A program made the translations under genes and the position numbers. The notes under the pieces are model-generated. The model ran no database searches. It was not told the origin of the DNA and saw only the letters and a list, made by a program, of their open reading frames with translations. Below, piece by piece: positions 1 to 8,612 of a stretch of DNA of 64,000 nucleotides; positions within the stretch are counted from its first letter, which is position 1, and the number at the start of each line of letters is the position of its first letter. This DNA comes from Oscillospiraceae bacterium (GTDB taxonomy: Bacteria; Bacillota; Clostridia; Oscillospirales; Acutalibacteraceae), in contig SVOW01000004.1 in the NCBI GenBank assembly GCA_015066175.1, positions 1-64,000 of the forward strand. Reading direction: 5' to 3'.

Positions 1-13
1 TTTTTACAAACAG

Positions 14-41
14 TTGCAGATTCGTCAAAATAGTGTATAAT
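14..41 (+). promoter_or_regulatory. sigma-A-type promoter for the zinc-ribbon/RCC1 gene
   Basis: TTGCAG (14-19), a 16-base spacer and TATAAT (36-41), 34 bases before the start at 76. The RBS AAAGGGG lies at about 60-66. Confidence 0.6.
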
Positions 42-75
42 ATTCTCATAACGAAAAAGCAAAGGGGAAATAACG

Positions 76-1713
76 ATGATAGTTTGTCCGAAATGTGGCG
101 GTCAGCTTGCAGACGGTGCAAAATTCTGCAAATTCTGCGGAAGTGCAACAATTCAACCTCAACCGCAGGCACCGGTACATAACAACGTGCAGAGTAACGT
201 ACAAAAGCCTGCATCGCAGAAACCTAAAAAGAAAAAATCATCAAAAAATATTGTTCTTGCAATTATTGCAGTGATTCTTGTAATAGCAATCGCAGTAGGC
301 GGTTGGCTCTTGTGGGATGTTATTGGCGAAAAGAAAAAAGAAGACCTTACTGACGAAGAAAAACTTACGCAGATTCTCGAAGAAAGCACAACAAAGCCTA
401 TAATTGAATTTGTTTACGACGACTACGATTCAGACGGCACATGCGAAGCATACGCAGTTGTTGGTGAAACAGATGAAGAAGACGAAAAACACCCTGAATT
501 CTATGATGCAGACATTTACTTTGTAAACAACAAGAAAGCACAGAAAATCAAAGAAAACGTCAGCGGTAAAGTCAACGGAACAATTAAACTTGAAGATATC
601 AAATATATTTCAATTGAAGTTTACGAAGACGGCACAGACGAAGGTAAATCATTCATCTACACCGTAGACGGCACAAAATCTGTTGAACCTGAATTCTCAG
701 GTAAATATTCAAATGTTCACAAGGAAGACGGAAAAATTGTGGGCTTTGATGATAACGGTGAAGAAGTTGATGTTTCAACTGAAGTGAATAATACAACAAA
801 TTCCTCAGGAGTGACAGCCGGTGACAGCACAACGATTTCAGCAGGAGGTTATCATACAATTGGTCTGAAAAACGATGGCACTGTGGTTGCAGTCGGCGAA
901 AATTGGAGTGGCGAATGTAATGTGTCTGAATGGACAGACATAATAGCAATTTCGACAGGAGATGAACACACAGTAGGACTAAAAAAAGATGGAACTGTAG
1001 TTGCAACGGAACGTACAGCGGATACAGCTTATACTTATTGCGGTGAATGTGATGTATACGATTGGGAAGATATAGTAGCTATTTCAACAGGCATTCGTCA
1101 GACAGTGGGACTGAAAAAAGATGGTACTGTGGTTGTTACAGAATATTTAGATGATGGTTATTCTGAATATCGTAGTGAATGTGATGTGTCTGATTGGGAA
1201 AATATAATAGCCGTTTCAGTAGAAGGAGGTCATGTAGTAGGTTTGGAAAACAGTGGAACTGTGGTTGCAGTAGGTACTAATAATTATGGCCAATGCAATG
1301 TATCCGAATGGGACGATATTATAGCAATTTCAGCGGGAAATCAGCATACAGTTGGTCTCAGAAAAGACGGAACTGTAGTTGCGGTAGGAAATAATGATCA
1401 TGGTGAATGCGATGTATCAGAATGGGAAGATATAGTAGCAGTTTCAGCAGGAACCGGTTATACGGTGGGTCTAAAAAAAGATGGCACAGTAGTAGCTACA
1501 GAATATATAGATGATCCTAGCTACAACGGTGATGATTATATGGGTCAGTGTGATGTGTATGAATGGACAGACATAGTAGAAATTTCAACAGGAAGGAATC
1601 ATACAGTAGGGCTTAAAAAAGACGGCACTGTGGTTGCCACAGAAATTTTAAGTGATGATTCGGATTACGGTCAATGTGATGTGTCATCATGGAATGATAT
1701 CAAACTTCCTTAA
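76..1713 (+). CDS. zinc-ribbon, single-TM protein with RCC1-like beta-propeller
   Basis: 545 residues. The N-terminus is a zinc ribbon with two CxxC pairs (C4/C7 and C18/C21). A Pro/Gln/Lys-rich linker and one hydrophobic helix (about 58-80) follow. A charged Asp/Glu-rich domain (about 90-240) precedes seven imperfect repeats (about 250-540) of the type HTVGLKKDGTVVA...C-D/N-V-x-x-W-x-D-I. These match RCC1/alpha-tubulin-suppressor-type propeller blades, and seven copies fit one closed propeller. The topology suggests a cytoplasmic ribbon and an external propeller. RCC1-like propellers usually bind proteins, so a surface interaction role is plausible, but the ligand is unknown. It stands alone with its own promoter and terminator. 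Confidence 0.8.
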   Translation: MIVCPKCGGQLADGAKFCKFCGSATIQPQPQAPVHNNVQSNVQKPASQKPKKKKSSKNIVLAIIAVILVIAIAVGGWLLWDVIGEKKKEDLTDEEKLTQILEESTTKPIIEFVYDDYDSDGTCEAYAVVGETDEEDEKHPEFYDADIYFVNNKKAQKIKENVSGKVNGTIKLEDIKYISIEVYEDGTDEGKSFIYTVDGTKSVEPEFSGKYSNVHKEDGKIVGFDDNGEEVDVSTEVNNTTNSSGVTAGDSTTISAGGYHTIGLKNDGTVVAVGENWSGECNVSEWTDIIAISTGDEHTVGLKKDGTVVATERTADTAYTYCGECDVYDWEDIVAISTGIRQTVGLKKDGTVVVTEYLDDGYSEYRSECDVSDWENIIAVSVEGGHVVGLENSGTVVAVGTNNYGQCNVSEWDDIIAISAGNQHTVGLRKDGTVVAVGNNDHGECDVSEWEDIVAVSAGTGYTVGLKKDGTVVATEYIDDPSYNGDDYMGQCDVYEWTDIVEISTGRNHTVGLKKDGTVVATEILSDDSDYGQCDVSSWNDIKLP

Positions 1714-1750
1714 CAAATAACAAAACTAAAAATACAGCAGGCTAATCATA

Positions 1751-1784
1751 AAAACGGCGAGGAATTAGTTTTCCTCGCCGTTTT
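1751..1784. terminator. bidirectional Rho-independent terminator
   Basis: AAAACGGCGAGGAA (1751-1764), a 6-base loop and its exact complement (1771-1784). T runs lie on both strands. It ends the RCC1-like gene and, on the minus strand, htpG, whose stop codon abuts it. Confidence 0.9.
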
Positions 1785-1785
1785 T

Positions 1786-3660
1786 TTACATCAGTTCACA
1801 TATTAAATTTGAAAATTCAACAGGGTTTTCTATTGTAAAGCCTTCGATGAGAAGTGCCTGTGAATAAAGAAGCTCTGCGTATTTTTTCAGTTTTTCTTTA
1901 TCTGTTTCGTACAAAGAAGACAGCGTTGAGAAAATTTTGTGGTTTGCGTTGATTTCAAGCACTCTCTCTGCTTTTACGTTTGTATCGTTTGGCATTGCGT
2001 TCAATACTTTTTCCATTTCGAGAGAAAGTTCACCTTTTGCAGTAAGGCATACGGGGTGGCTTTTAAGTCTGTTTGAAGGTCTTACTTCGCTTACTTTTCC
2101 GCCGAGAGCATCTTTCATAAATGAAAGCATTTCCTTGCTGTCATCAGCCTTTTTCTTTGCTTCTTCTTTTTCTTCTTCAGTTTCAAGTCCTGCATCTTCT
2201 GCTGAAATTGAACGGAATTCCTTATCTTCATAAGTTGAAAGTATTTTGAGTGTAAATTCATCAACATCTGCAGTAAGGTAAAGGATTTCAAAACCTTTGT
2301 CTTTAACTGCTTCTGCCTGAGGAAGACGTGCAATTTTTTCTGCGCTTTCACCGCAGGCGTAGTAGATGAATTTCTGGTCTTCTTTCATACGTGAAACGTA
2401 TTCTTCAAGAGTAACAAGCTTGTCTTCATGGCTTGAAACAAACATCAGCAAATCTTTGAGTAAATCGTTTGTCTGACCGTATGCACTGTAAAGACCGTAT
2501 TTAAGGTTAAGACCAAACTGATTATAGAAAGTTTCGTATTTTTCTCTGTCATTGCGGAGCATTGAAAGAAGTTCGGTTTTGATTTTCTTTTCAAGACGTG
2601 ATGCAATAAGTTTGAGCTGTCTGTCGTGCTGGAGCATTTCTCTTGAAATATTGAGAGATAAATCCTGTGAATCAACAAGACCTTTTACAAAACTGAAATG
2701 GTCAGGGAGCAAATCTTTGCAGCTGTCCATAATAAGCACACCGCTTGCGTAAAGTTTAAGTCCTTTTTCATAATCGCGGTTGTAATAGTTGTAGGGTGCT
2801 TTTTCGGGGATGAAAAGAAGTGCGTTATATGTTGCTGTGCCTTCTGTGGAAGTGTTGATAACTTTAAGGGGATTTGAATAATCGCCGAAATTCATTTTGT
2901 AGAATTCATTGTATTCATCGTCTGAAATTTCGTTTTTGTTTTTCTTCCACAAGGGGACCATGCTGTTGATAGTCTGAACTTCCTTGAATTCTTCAAAATC
3001 TTTTGTTTCATCGTTAATTCGTGAAGAAGTGATTTCCATTCTGATAGGGTAGCGGATATAGTCTGAATATTTCTTGATAAGGCGGCGTAAAGTGTATTCA
3101 CTTAAAAATTCAGTATAATTTTCGTCTTCTGTGTCTTCTTTGATTTTAAGAGAAATCACTGTGCCGTGAGAATCTTTTTCAGCCTCTGTGATTGTGTAGC
3201 CGTCAGCGCCTGTTGAATTCCACTTGTACGCAGTTTCTTCTCCGTAAGCTTTTGAAATGACAGTTACTTCTTCAGCTACCATAAATGAAGAATAGAAGCC
3301 GACGCCAAACTGACCGATGATGTCGATTTCGTCATTCTTTTCGTTTTCTTCCTTGAAAGAAAGCGAGCCGCTTTTTGCAATTGTGCCAAGGTTGTTTTCC
3401 AAATCTTCCTTTGTCATACCGCATCCGTTGTCTGAAATTGTGATAATTCTGTTTTCTTCATCACGTGTGATATCAATTGAAAAATCTTCACGTGAAAGAC
3501 CTGTGTTTTCGCTTGATAAAGCACGGTAGTAGAGTTTGTCGATAGCGTCGCTTGCGTTTGATATAATTTCGCGAAGGAAAATTTCCTTGTGAGTGTAAAT
3601 TGAGTTAATCATAAGGTCGAGAAGTCTTTTTGACTCTGCCTTGAATTGCTTTTTAGCCAT
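1786..3660 (-). CDS. htpG: HtpG (Hsp90 family) chaperone
   Basis: 624 residues, the normal length for bacterial HtpG. The N-terminal GHKL ATPase motifs are visible: NASDAIDKL (about 35-43), DNGCGM (about 78-83) and GQFGVGFYS (about 116-124). The middle domain has the NISREMLQ motif, and the C-terminal dimerisation domain is complete. It is a cytosolic ATP-dependent chaperone for stress-damaged proteins. A GGAGG RBS precedes the ATG. A perfect CIRCE operator lies 22 bases upstream of the start, so it is probably repressed by HrcA, unlike B. subtilis htpG, which is not in the CIRCE class. It is transcribed alone. Confidence 0.97.
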   Translation of the reverse strand: MAKKQFKAESKRLLDLMINSIYTHKEIFLREIISNASDAIDKLYYRALSSENTGLSREDFSIDITRDEENRIITISDNGCGMTKEDLENNLGTIAKSGSLSFKEENEKNDEIDIIGQFGVGFYSSFMVAEEVTVISKAYGEETAYKWNSTGADGYTITEAEKDSHGTVISLKIKEDTEDENYTEFLSEYTLRRLIKKYSDYIRYPIRMEITSSRINDETKDFEEFKEVQTINSMVPLWKKNKNEISDDEYNEFYKMNFGDYSNPLKVINTSTEGTATYNALLFIPEKAPYNYYNRDYEKGLKLYASGVLIMDSCKDLLPDHFSFVKGLVDSQDLSLNISREMLQHDRQLKLIASRLEKKIKTELLSMLRNDREKYETFYNQFGLNLKYGLYSAYGQTNDLLKDLLMFVSSHEDKLVTLEEYVSRMKEDQKFIYYACGESAEKIARLPQAEAVKDKGFEILYLTADVDEFTLKILSTYEDKEFRSISAEDAGLETEEEKEEAKKKADDSKEMLSFMKDALGGKVSEVRPSNRLKSHPVCLTAKGELSLEMEKVLNAMPNDTNVKAERVLEINANHKIFSTLSSLYETDKEKLKKYAELLYSQALLIEGFTIENPVEFSNLICELM

Positions 3661-3682
3661 TTTTCTGCCTCCGAGTTGAAAT

Positions 3683-3709
3683 TTAGCACTCGCAATACGA
3701 GAGTGCTAA
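3683..3709 (-). promoter_or_regulatory. CIRCE operator (HrcA binding site)
   Basis: Exact match to the consensus TTAGCACTC-N9-GAGTGCTAA: left arm 3683-3691, spacer 3692-3700, right arm 3701-3709. It lies in the htpG 5' untranslated region. Confidence 0.95.
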
Positions 3710-3791
3710 ACATAATATAAGGTATATTTGTTAAACTATGTATACAAAATTATTAACTGTTTGTTAAAATGGAAGAAAAAGTAAATTAACA

Positions 3792-3820
3792 TTGTAAATT
3801 TTAAGTTTATTTGATATAAT
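3792..3820 (+). promoter_or_regulatory. candidate promoter for tmk run
   Basis: TTGTAA (3792-3797), 17-base spacer, TATAAT (3815-3820), 49 bases before the tmk start. RBS AAAGGTGG at about 3856-3863. Confidence 0.55.
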
Positions 3821-3869
3821 ATACAATTGAGTAAAAATGTAATCTTTCAATATAAAAGGTGGATGTGAA

Positions 3870-4535
3870 ATGTCAGGAAAACTTATTGTTATTGAGGGCC
3901 TTGATGGTAGCGGAAAATCAACTCAGATTAATATTCTTGCCGAAAAGGTAAGCTCAATGAATCTTGAATACAAGCAGATTAAACTGCCCAATTACGACGG
4001 TGAATCTTCTGCACTTGTGAAAATGTATCTCAGGGGTGAATTCGGCAAAAATCCTGAAGATGTGAATGCATATGCAGCGTCTGCTTTTTATGCAGTTGAC
4101 CGTTTTGCATCTTTCAAAACAATCTGGAAAGACGATTATGAAAACGGCAAAGTAATCCTTGCAGACAGATACACAACTTCAAATGCATACCATCAGATGA
4201 TTAAACAGCCTGAAGAAAACTGGGATAGTTACATAGAATGGCTGGAAGATTTTGAATATAACAAAATCTCCATTCCCAAGCCTGACCTTGTGATTTATCT
4301 TGATATGCCTGTTGATGTTTCACAGAAGCTTATGAGCAAGCGTTACGAAGGTGACGAAGGTAAAAAAGACGTGCACGAAGCAAATGTGGGCTATCTCAAC
4401 GCCTGCAGAAAAGCGGCTTCTTATGCTGCAGAAAAAATGGGCTGGGTTAAAATCAACTGTGCAGAAGGCGAAAACGCAAGAAGCATTGAAGATATAGCGG
4501 ATGAAATCTGGTCAGCAGCAAAAAAACTTTTTTAA
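3870..4535 (+). CDS. tmk: thymidylate kinase
   Basis: 221 residues. It phosphorylates dTMP to dTDP with ATP in the cytosol. The P-loop GLDGSGKST is at 10-18, the DRY motif at 99-101 and a lid-like basic stretch (SKRYEGDEGKKD) near 155-165. The family length is 200-220. It is the first gene of a closely spaced plus-strand run that extends through 11685. Sequence style is close to the thymidylate-kinase-like group of Clostridia, which is slightly divergent from E. coli Tmk. Confidence 0.9.
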   Translation: MSGKLIVIEGLDGSGKSTQINILAEKVSSMNLEYKQIKLPNYDGESSALVKMYLRGEFGKNPEDVNAYAASAFYAVDRFASFKTIWKDDYENGKVILADRYTTSNAYHQMIKQPEENWDSYIEWLEDFEYNKISIPKPDLVIYLDMPVDVSQKLMSKRYEGDEGKKDVHEANVGYLNACRKAASYAAEKMGWVKINCAEGENARSIEDIADEIWSAAKKLF

Positions 4536-4553
4536 AACCGGAAGGGAAAAACA

Positions 4554-5429
4554 ATGTTGGAATTTAAATCGCCATCAGTTGAAGATGTAGAAAAAATCAA
4601 GGATATTCTGAAAAATTCAACAGGGAACAACTGTCAGTTCTGTGTCGGCTCTTTTCTTAACTGGGGGCCTGAATACAACCTGAGCGTTGCATTTACCGAT
4701 GACGGATGTCTTATTACAAAGGGCGGCAGAAAAGGCAAAGTCAACTACTGTTTCCCACAGGGGGAAGGCAACAGAAAAAAGATTATCGAAGAATTGTTGC
4801 ACGAAGAAAATCTTCATTTTTACGGGCTTGAAGAAAGAGATGTTCAGTTTCTTGAAAAAGAATTCCCCGGAATGTTTGAATTTAAAGAAAACCGTGATTC
4901 AGCCGATTATATCTACCTTGTTTCTGATCTGGCAGAGCTTAAAGGCAAAAAATTTCATTCAAAAAGAAATCATATAAAATTTTTCGAAAAGACATATAAC
5001 TGGACTTATGAAAAACTCACACCAGCAAATCTTCCTGATTGCATAAGAATGACTGAAAAATGGATTGAAGAAAACGAAGACAAACTTGAAGACGGAATTG
5101 ATGTGGAGCTTGATGTGATAAAACGTGCTTTTGATTATTTTGAAAAAGCAGGTTATGTGGGCGGAGTTATCCGCGTTGATGGCGAAGTTGTTGCGTGGAC
5201 ATTGGGTGAAAAATTAAGTGACGACACTTTCTGCACTCATTTTGAAAAAGCCTTTGCTTCATATCGCGGAGCATATCCCATGATTAACCGTGAGTTTGCA
5301 AAAAATGAACTTTCAGATTACATTTTTGTAAACCGCGAAGAAGATATGGGTCTTGAGGGCTTGAGAAAAGCAAAAATGAGTTATCGACCGGTAAAACTGG
5401 GAATTATTTACAACGCATACAAGAGGTGA
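4554..5429 (+). CDS. DUF2156 domain protein (GNAT-fold, lysyltransferase-like)
   Basis: 291 residues, beginning 18 bases after tmk. The sequence follows the DUF2156 family: an N-terminal half with FLNWGPEYN-like core strands, and a second acyltransferase-like half (about 130-290) with KxNHIKFFEKTYNWTYE, then GGVIRVDGEVVAWTLGE and the C-terminal NREEDMGLEGLRKAKMSYRP. That last block corresponds to the conserved G-L-R-x-x-K-x-S/Y-x-P ending. This is the catalytic-domain family of phosphatidylglycerol lysyltransferases, but soluble stand-alone members have no proven substrate. It overlaps the RBS of the next gene, so the two are probably co-translated. Confidence 0.8.
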   Translation: MLEFKSPSVEDVEKIKDILKNSTGNNCQFCVGSFLNWGPEYNLSVAFTDDGCLITKGGRKGKVNYCFPQGEGNRKKIIEELLHEENLHFYGLEERDVQFLEKEFPGMFEFKENRDSADYIYLVSDLAELKGKKFHSKRNHIKFFEKTYNWTYEKLTPANLPDCIRMTEKWIEENEDKLEDGIDVELDVIKRAFDYFEKAGYVGGVIRVDGEVVAWTLGEKLSDDTFCTHFEKAFASYRGAYPMINREFAKNELSDYIFVNREEDMGLEGLRKAKMSYRPVKLGIIYNAYKR

Positions 5430-5434
5430 AAAAT

Positions 5435-6238
5435 TTGTTCCGCTTTGCAAATATGAGTGACAGGAAAGACCTTATCAGCTTATGGTATGACTGTTTCGGT
5501 GACGGAGAAAAGTTTGTGGGAGCCTTTCTTGATAATTTCCTGAAAGAAGACACTGCTTTCGTCTGCGAAGAAGCGGGCAGGGTAGTTTCTGTTGTGTATG
5601 CCCTTGATTGTATGATTGGCAACAAAAAGGCTTGCTATTTTTACGCGGTGGCAACAGATTCCCGTTTCAGAAGACGTGGTCTTGCAAGAAAAGAAATTGA
5701 ATTTTTAATTGACTATAAATCAAAAAAAGGTGCAGAAATTTTTCTTCTTACTGCAAGTAATGAAAAAAATAATGCATATTACAAGCATTTAGGCTTTGAA
5801 GACAGTTTTTATTGTGGAGTGAAAACTTTTTATAAAACTGATTCAGAAGTCAGCATCAGCGAAGATTTTACTCCTGCAGAAATTTATAACCTGCGTGAAA
5901 AAGTTTTTTCAGGCGAGGGCTTTGTTTCTTTCCCGAAAGAGCATGTTGACTTTGCACTGAAATACACACAACGTGTTTTCACCTGCAGGGAAAACGGTAA
6001 TCTTACGGGTTACGCAATGGTTGACGGCAAAAAAATTACGGAAGTCTGCTGTGAAAAAAATACAGACGACTTTATATCGGCAATTCTTTCTGAAATTGAT
6101 GGTGAAAAGGCTGATGTTTATTTGCCTTTAAACAATTATGATGGTTGCAAAATTTCCCGCGGTATGGTATACTATACTGATAAAAAATCAAAGAATCAAT
6201 CAGGTGAAAATGTTTTCCTTTCACTTAATCTTGAATAA
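5435..6238 (+). CDS. GNAT family N-acetyltransferase
   Basis: 267 residues. Acetyl-CoA binding core about 60-125: VATDSRFRRRGLARKEIE carries the R/Q-x-x-G-x-G/A signature and is followed by an N-x-x-Y-x-x-L-G-F helix. A second, degenerate half completes the protein. I place the start at TTG 5435 because AAGAGGTG (5421-5428) lies 6 bases upstream. A GTG at 5426 in frame would overlap the RBS itself. The gene directly follows the DUF2156 gene, a pairing suggesting a shared acyl-transfer role. Substrate unknown. Confidence 0.8.
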   Translation: MFRFANMSDRKDLISLWYDCFGDGEKFVGAFLDNFLKEDTAFVCEEAGRVVSVVYALDCMIGNKKACYFYAVATDSRFRRRGLARKEIEFLIDYKSKKGAEIFLLTASNEKNNAYYKHLGFEDSFYCGVKTFYKTDSEVSISEDFTPAEIYNLREKVFSGEGFVSFPKEHVDFALKYTQRVFTCRENGNLTGYAMVDGKKITEVCCEKNTDDFISAILSEIDGEKADVYLPLNNYDGCKISRGMVYYTDKKSKNQSGENVFLSLNLE

Positions 6239-6251
6239 AGAAGGCGTAAGT

Positions 6252-6794
6252 ATGATTTATGTTTTTATGGCAGACGGCACTGAAGAAGTTGAAGCAGTTG
6301 CAACTATCGATATGCTGAGAAGGGCAGAGCTTGATGTTATGACTCTGGGCATAGGCTCTCAGATGGTTGTAGGCTCTCATTCAATAGGTCTTGTATGTGA
6401 TGCTGATGCAAAAAATATTGAGCCTGACGAAAATTTGCAGGCTGTTGTGATTCCGGGCGGAATGCCGGGCACACTCAACATTGAAAAATCAGCTCAGGCG
6501 CAGAAATTCATTGATTATGCTGCCGAGAATAATAAACTTATCTGTGCAATCTGCGCAGCCCCCTCAGTGCTTGGTCACAAAGGTCTTCTGAAAGGCAGAA
6601 AGGCAACTTGTTTCCCCGGCTTTGAAAAAGAGCTTGAGGGAGCAGAGTTTGTTGACGCAGGCGTTGTAAGAGACGGCAACATTATAACTGCCAAAGGTGC
6701 AGGCGTTGCTATTGAATTCGGTCTTGCAATTGCCGAGGAATTTGCAGGCAAGGCAGAAGCAGATAAAATTTATGCTTCTATACAGAAGATGTAA
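6252..6794 (+). CDS. DJ-1/PfpI family protein (YajL/ThiJ-like)
   Basis: 180 residues from ATG 6252, which has an AAAGAAGG RBS. An upstream in-frame extension to 6138 overlaps the previous gene and is not homologous. The DJ-1 signature is complete: an early ADGTEEVEA with the conserved Glu, the nucleophile elbow AICAAP with Cys101, and a C-terminal DAGVVRDGNIITAKG. Members act as glyoxalases, deglycases or redox chaperones; the exact reaction cannot be told from sequence. It lies 13 bases after the GNAT gene. Confidence 0.9.
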   Translation: MIYVFMADGTEEVEAVATIDMLRRAELDVMTLGIGSQMVVGSHSIGLVCDADAKNIEPDENLQAVVIPGGMPGTLNIEKSAQAQKFIDYAAENNKLICAICAAPSVLGHKGLLKGRKATCFPGFEKELEGAEFVDAGVVRDGNIITAKGAGVAIEFGLAIAEEFAGKAEADKIYASIQKM

Positions 6795-6824
6795 TAAAAA
6801 TTTTTCAAGGAAAGGATGGTCAGA

Positions 6825-8597
6825 ATGGATGAGTTTTTGAACAACGGCGGAAAAAGCGGCGAAAACAAAATCGATAATGAAATCGAGAAAATATTCGGTG
6901 ACATTATTTCCAGTGAAACAGATAACAAAGCAGTAAACAACGAAGCTGCAACCAAAACAGCAAGCGAACCTGCAAAGAAATCTGAAAAGAAATCCGATAA
7001 TGATATTGACAAATTTCTCGAAGATATTGTTGCTAAAGAAACAGGCAAGAATGCCGGAAATAAAAACGCAAAAGAAAACGAAAACAAAGAAAAATCCCTT
7101 TCTTCCGAATCTTCAGGTGAGAAAAGCAACAGACCGTCTGAAACAGGAACTATATCAAGAAAAGAAAAAGTAGAAAAATTTGTTCTGAAAATTGATGAAG
7201 ATTCTACTCAGGAAAAGAAAACTGACACTGTTTCCAACCGTCCCAACACAAAGGGAGCAGTATATTTCGGCAACTATCAACGCCGTCCCGGTGAAAAAGC
7301 AGCACCTGTTTATACAGGAAATAATCCTCAGGGCAAAGCACCTGTAGGTGCAAGAAACGTGCCTGTTCCCGGTAAAAATGTTGATATGTTTTCTGACGGC
7401 AAAGCAAATGCTGCGCAGAAAAAAACTGCCGACGGCAAACCTGTTGATGATAAAAACAATAACGGCAAGAGAAAAAGAAAAACTTTTACAGACAAGCAGT
7501 TTAAAATAATGCGCAGAGTTTATACTGCAACGTTGTGTATTTCTTTGCTTATTTCTCTTGTTGCAACTGTTATGGTTTCTCTTATCGGTATTGATTGCAT
7601 CAACGATGTGCTCGCCTTGTCAGTAAGCGATGAAGAAGTTGAAATCACAATTCCCAACAATATCACAACTGACGAAACAATCGACCTTTTCTATCAGAAA
7701 GGTCTTATCAAAGTGCCGTGGTTCTGTAAATTTTTTGCGAAATTCAGAGGCTATGAGCAGGAAGGTATCTATTACTACGACTATATAGAAGATGAAGAAA
7801 AAATCAAGCCGTACATCGGCGGTACTTATTATCTTTCACGTTCAATGGGCCTTGAAGGTATGCTCAATGTTCTTCTTGATAACTCAATAACTTCAGAGCA
7901 GACAGTAAGCATCACTTTCCCTGAAGGCTACACAATTGCGCAGATTGTAAACAGACTTGAGGACTACGAAATTATTTCCAACTCAAACAAATTTGTCAGC
8001 GCAGCAAACTACAATTATCAGTATGATTTCCTTGATACAACAAACACAGGCATGGCTCTCAACCTTGAAGGTTACCTTTTCCCCGACACATATGATATGT
8101 ATATCGGTGAAAGCACATCAAGTATCATAAAACGTTTCCTTACCAACTTTGAAGAAAGATGGACTTCTGACTATCAGAAACGTGCAGATGAATTAGGCTA
8201 TACTACAAGCGAAATTCTCACAATTGCTTCAATTATCCAGAAAGAAGCAGCAGGACCTGAGCAGATGGCAGATATTTCTTCAGTCCTTCATAACAGACTT
8301 AAACAAAGCTCGGCTTATCCGATGCTTCAGTGTGACTCTACTGCAAACTATGTTACAGTTTACCTTACCGATTTGTTCGGCGAAAAGAAAGCAAAGCCAT
8401 ATCTTAGCAAATACGATACAGCAGTATGTGTAGGTCTTCCGGCAGGTCCTATCTGCAACCCGGGTATTGATGCAATTCATGCAGCGCTTTATCCGTCCGA
8501 AACATCATATCTCTATTTCTGCCACGATAAAAACGGTAATGTTTATTATGCAACTACCGACTATGAACATCAGCAGAATGTAGCATTAATTTCATAA
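6825..8597 (+). CDS. mltG: endolytic murein transglycosylase MltG (YceG-like) with long cytoplasmic extension
   Basis: 590 residues. It cleaves nascent glycan strands at the membrane. A Lys/Asn/Glu-rich, low-complexity cytoplasmic region (about 1-225) precedes one TM helix (about 232-255), then a LysM-like subdomain and the YceG catalytic domain. The catalytic Glu is probably E474 in SIIQKEAAGPEQ; VLHNRLKQ and the GLPAGPICNPGIDAI block are also present. Usual length is 340-380, so the N-terminal extension is the odd feature. ATG 6825 is preferred because AAAGG (6811-6815) abuts the alternative ATG at 6816. The next gene is a U32 peptidase, as in B. subtilis, where yrrL (mltG) precedes yrrN/yrrO. 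Confidence 0.92.
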   Translation: MDEFLNNGGKSGENKIDNEIEKIFGDIISSETDNKAVNNEAATKTASEPAKKSEKKSDNDIDKFLEDIVAKETGKNAGNKNAKENENKEKSLSSESSGEKSNRPSETGTISRKEKVEKFVLKIDEDSTQEKKTDTVSNRPNTKGAVYFGNYQRRPGEKAAPVYTGNNPQGKAPVGARNVPVPGKNVDMFSDGKANAAQKKTADGKPVDDKNNNGKRKRKTFTDKQFKIMRRVYTATLCISLLISLVATVMVSLIGIDCINDVLALSVSDEEVEITIPNNITTDETIDLFYQKGLIKVPWFCKFFAKFRGYEQEGIYYYDYIEDEEKIKPYIGGTYYLSRSMGLEGMLNVLLDNSITSEQTVSITFPEGYTIAQIVNRLEDYEIISNSNKFVSAANYNYQYDFLDTTNTGMALNLEGYLFPDTYDMYIGESTSSIIKRFLTNFEERWTSDYQKRADELGYTTSEILTIASIIQKEAAGPEQMADISSVLHNRLKQSSAYPMLQCDSTANYVTVYLTDLFGEKKAKPYLSKYDTAVCVGLPAGPICNPGIDAIHAALYPSETSYLYFCHDKNGNVYYATTDYEHQQNVALIS

Positions 8598-8612
8598 AAA
8601 GGATGAAAACTT

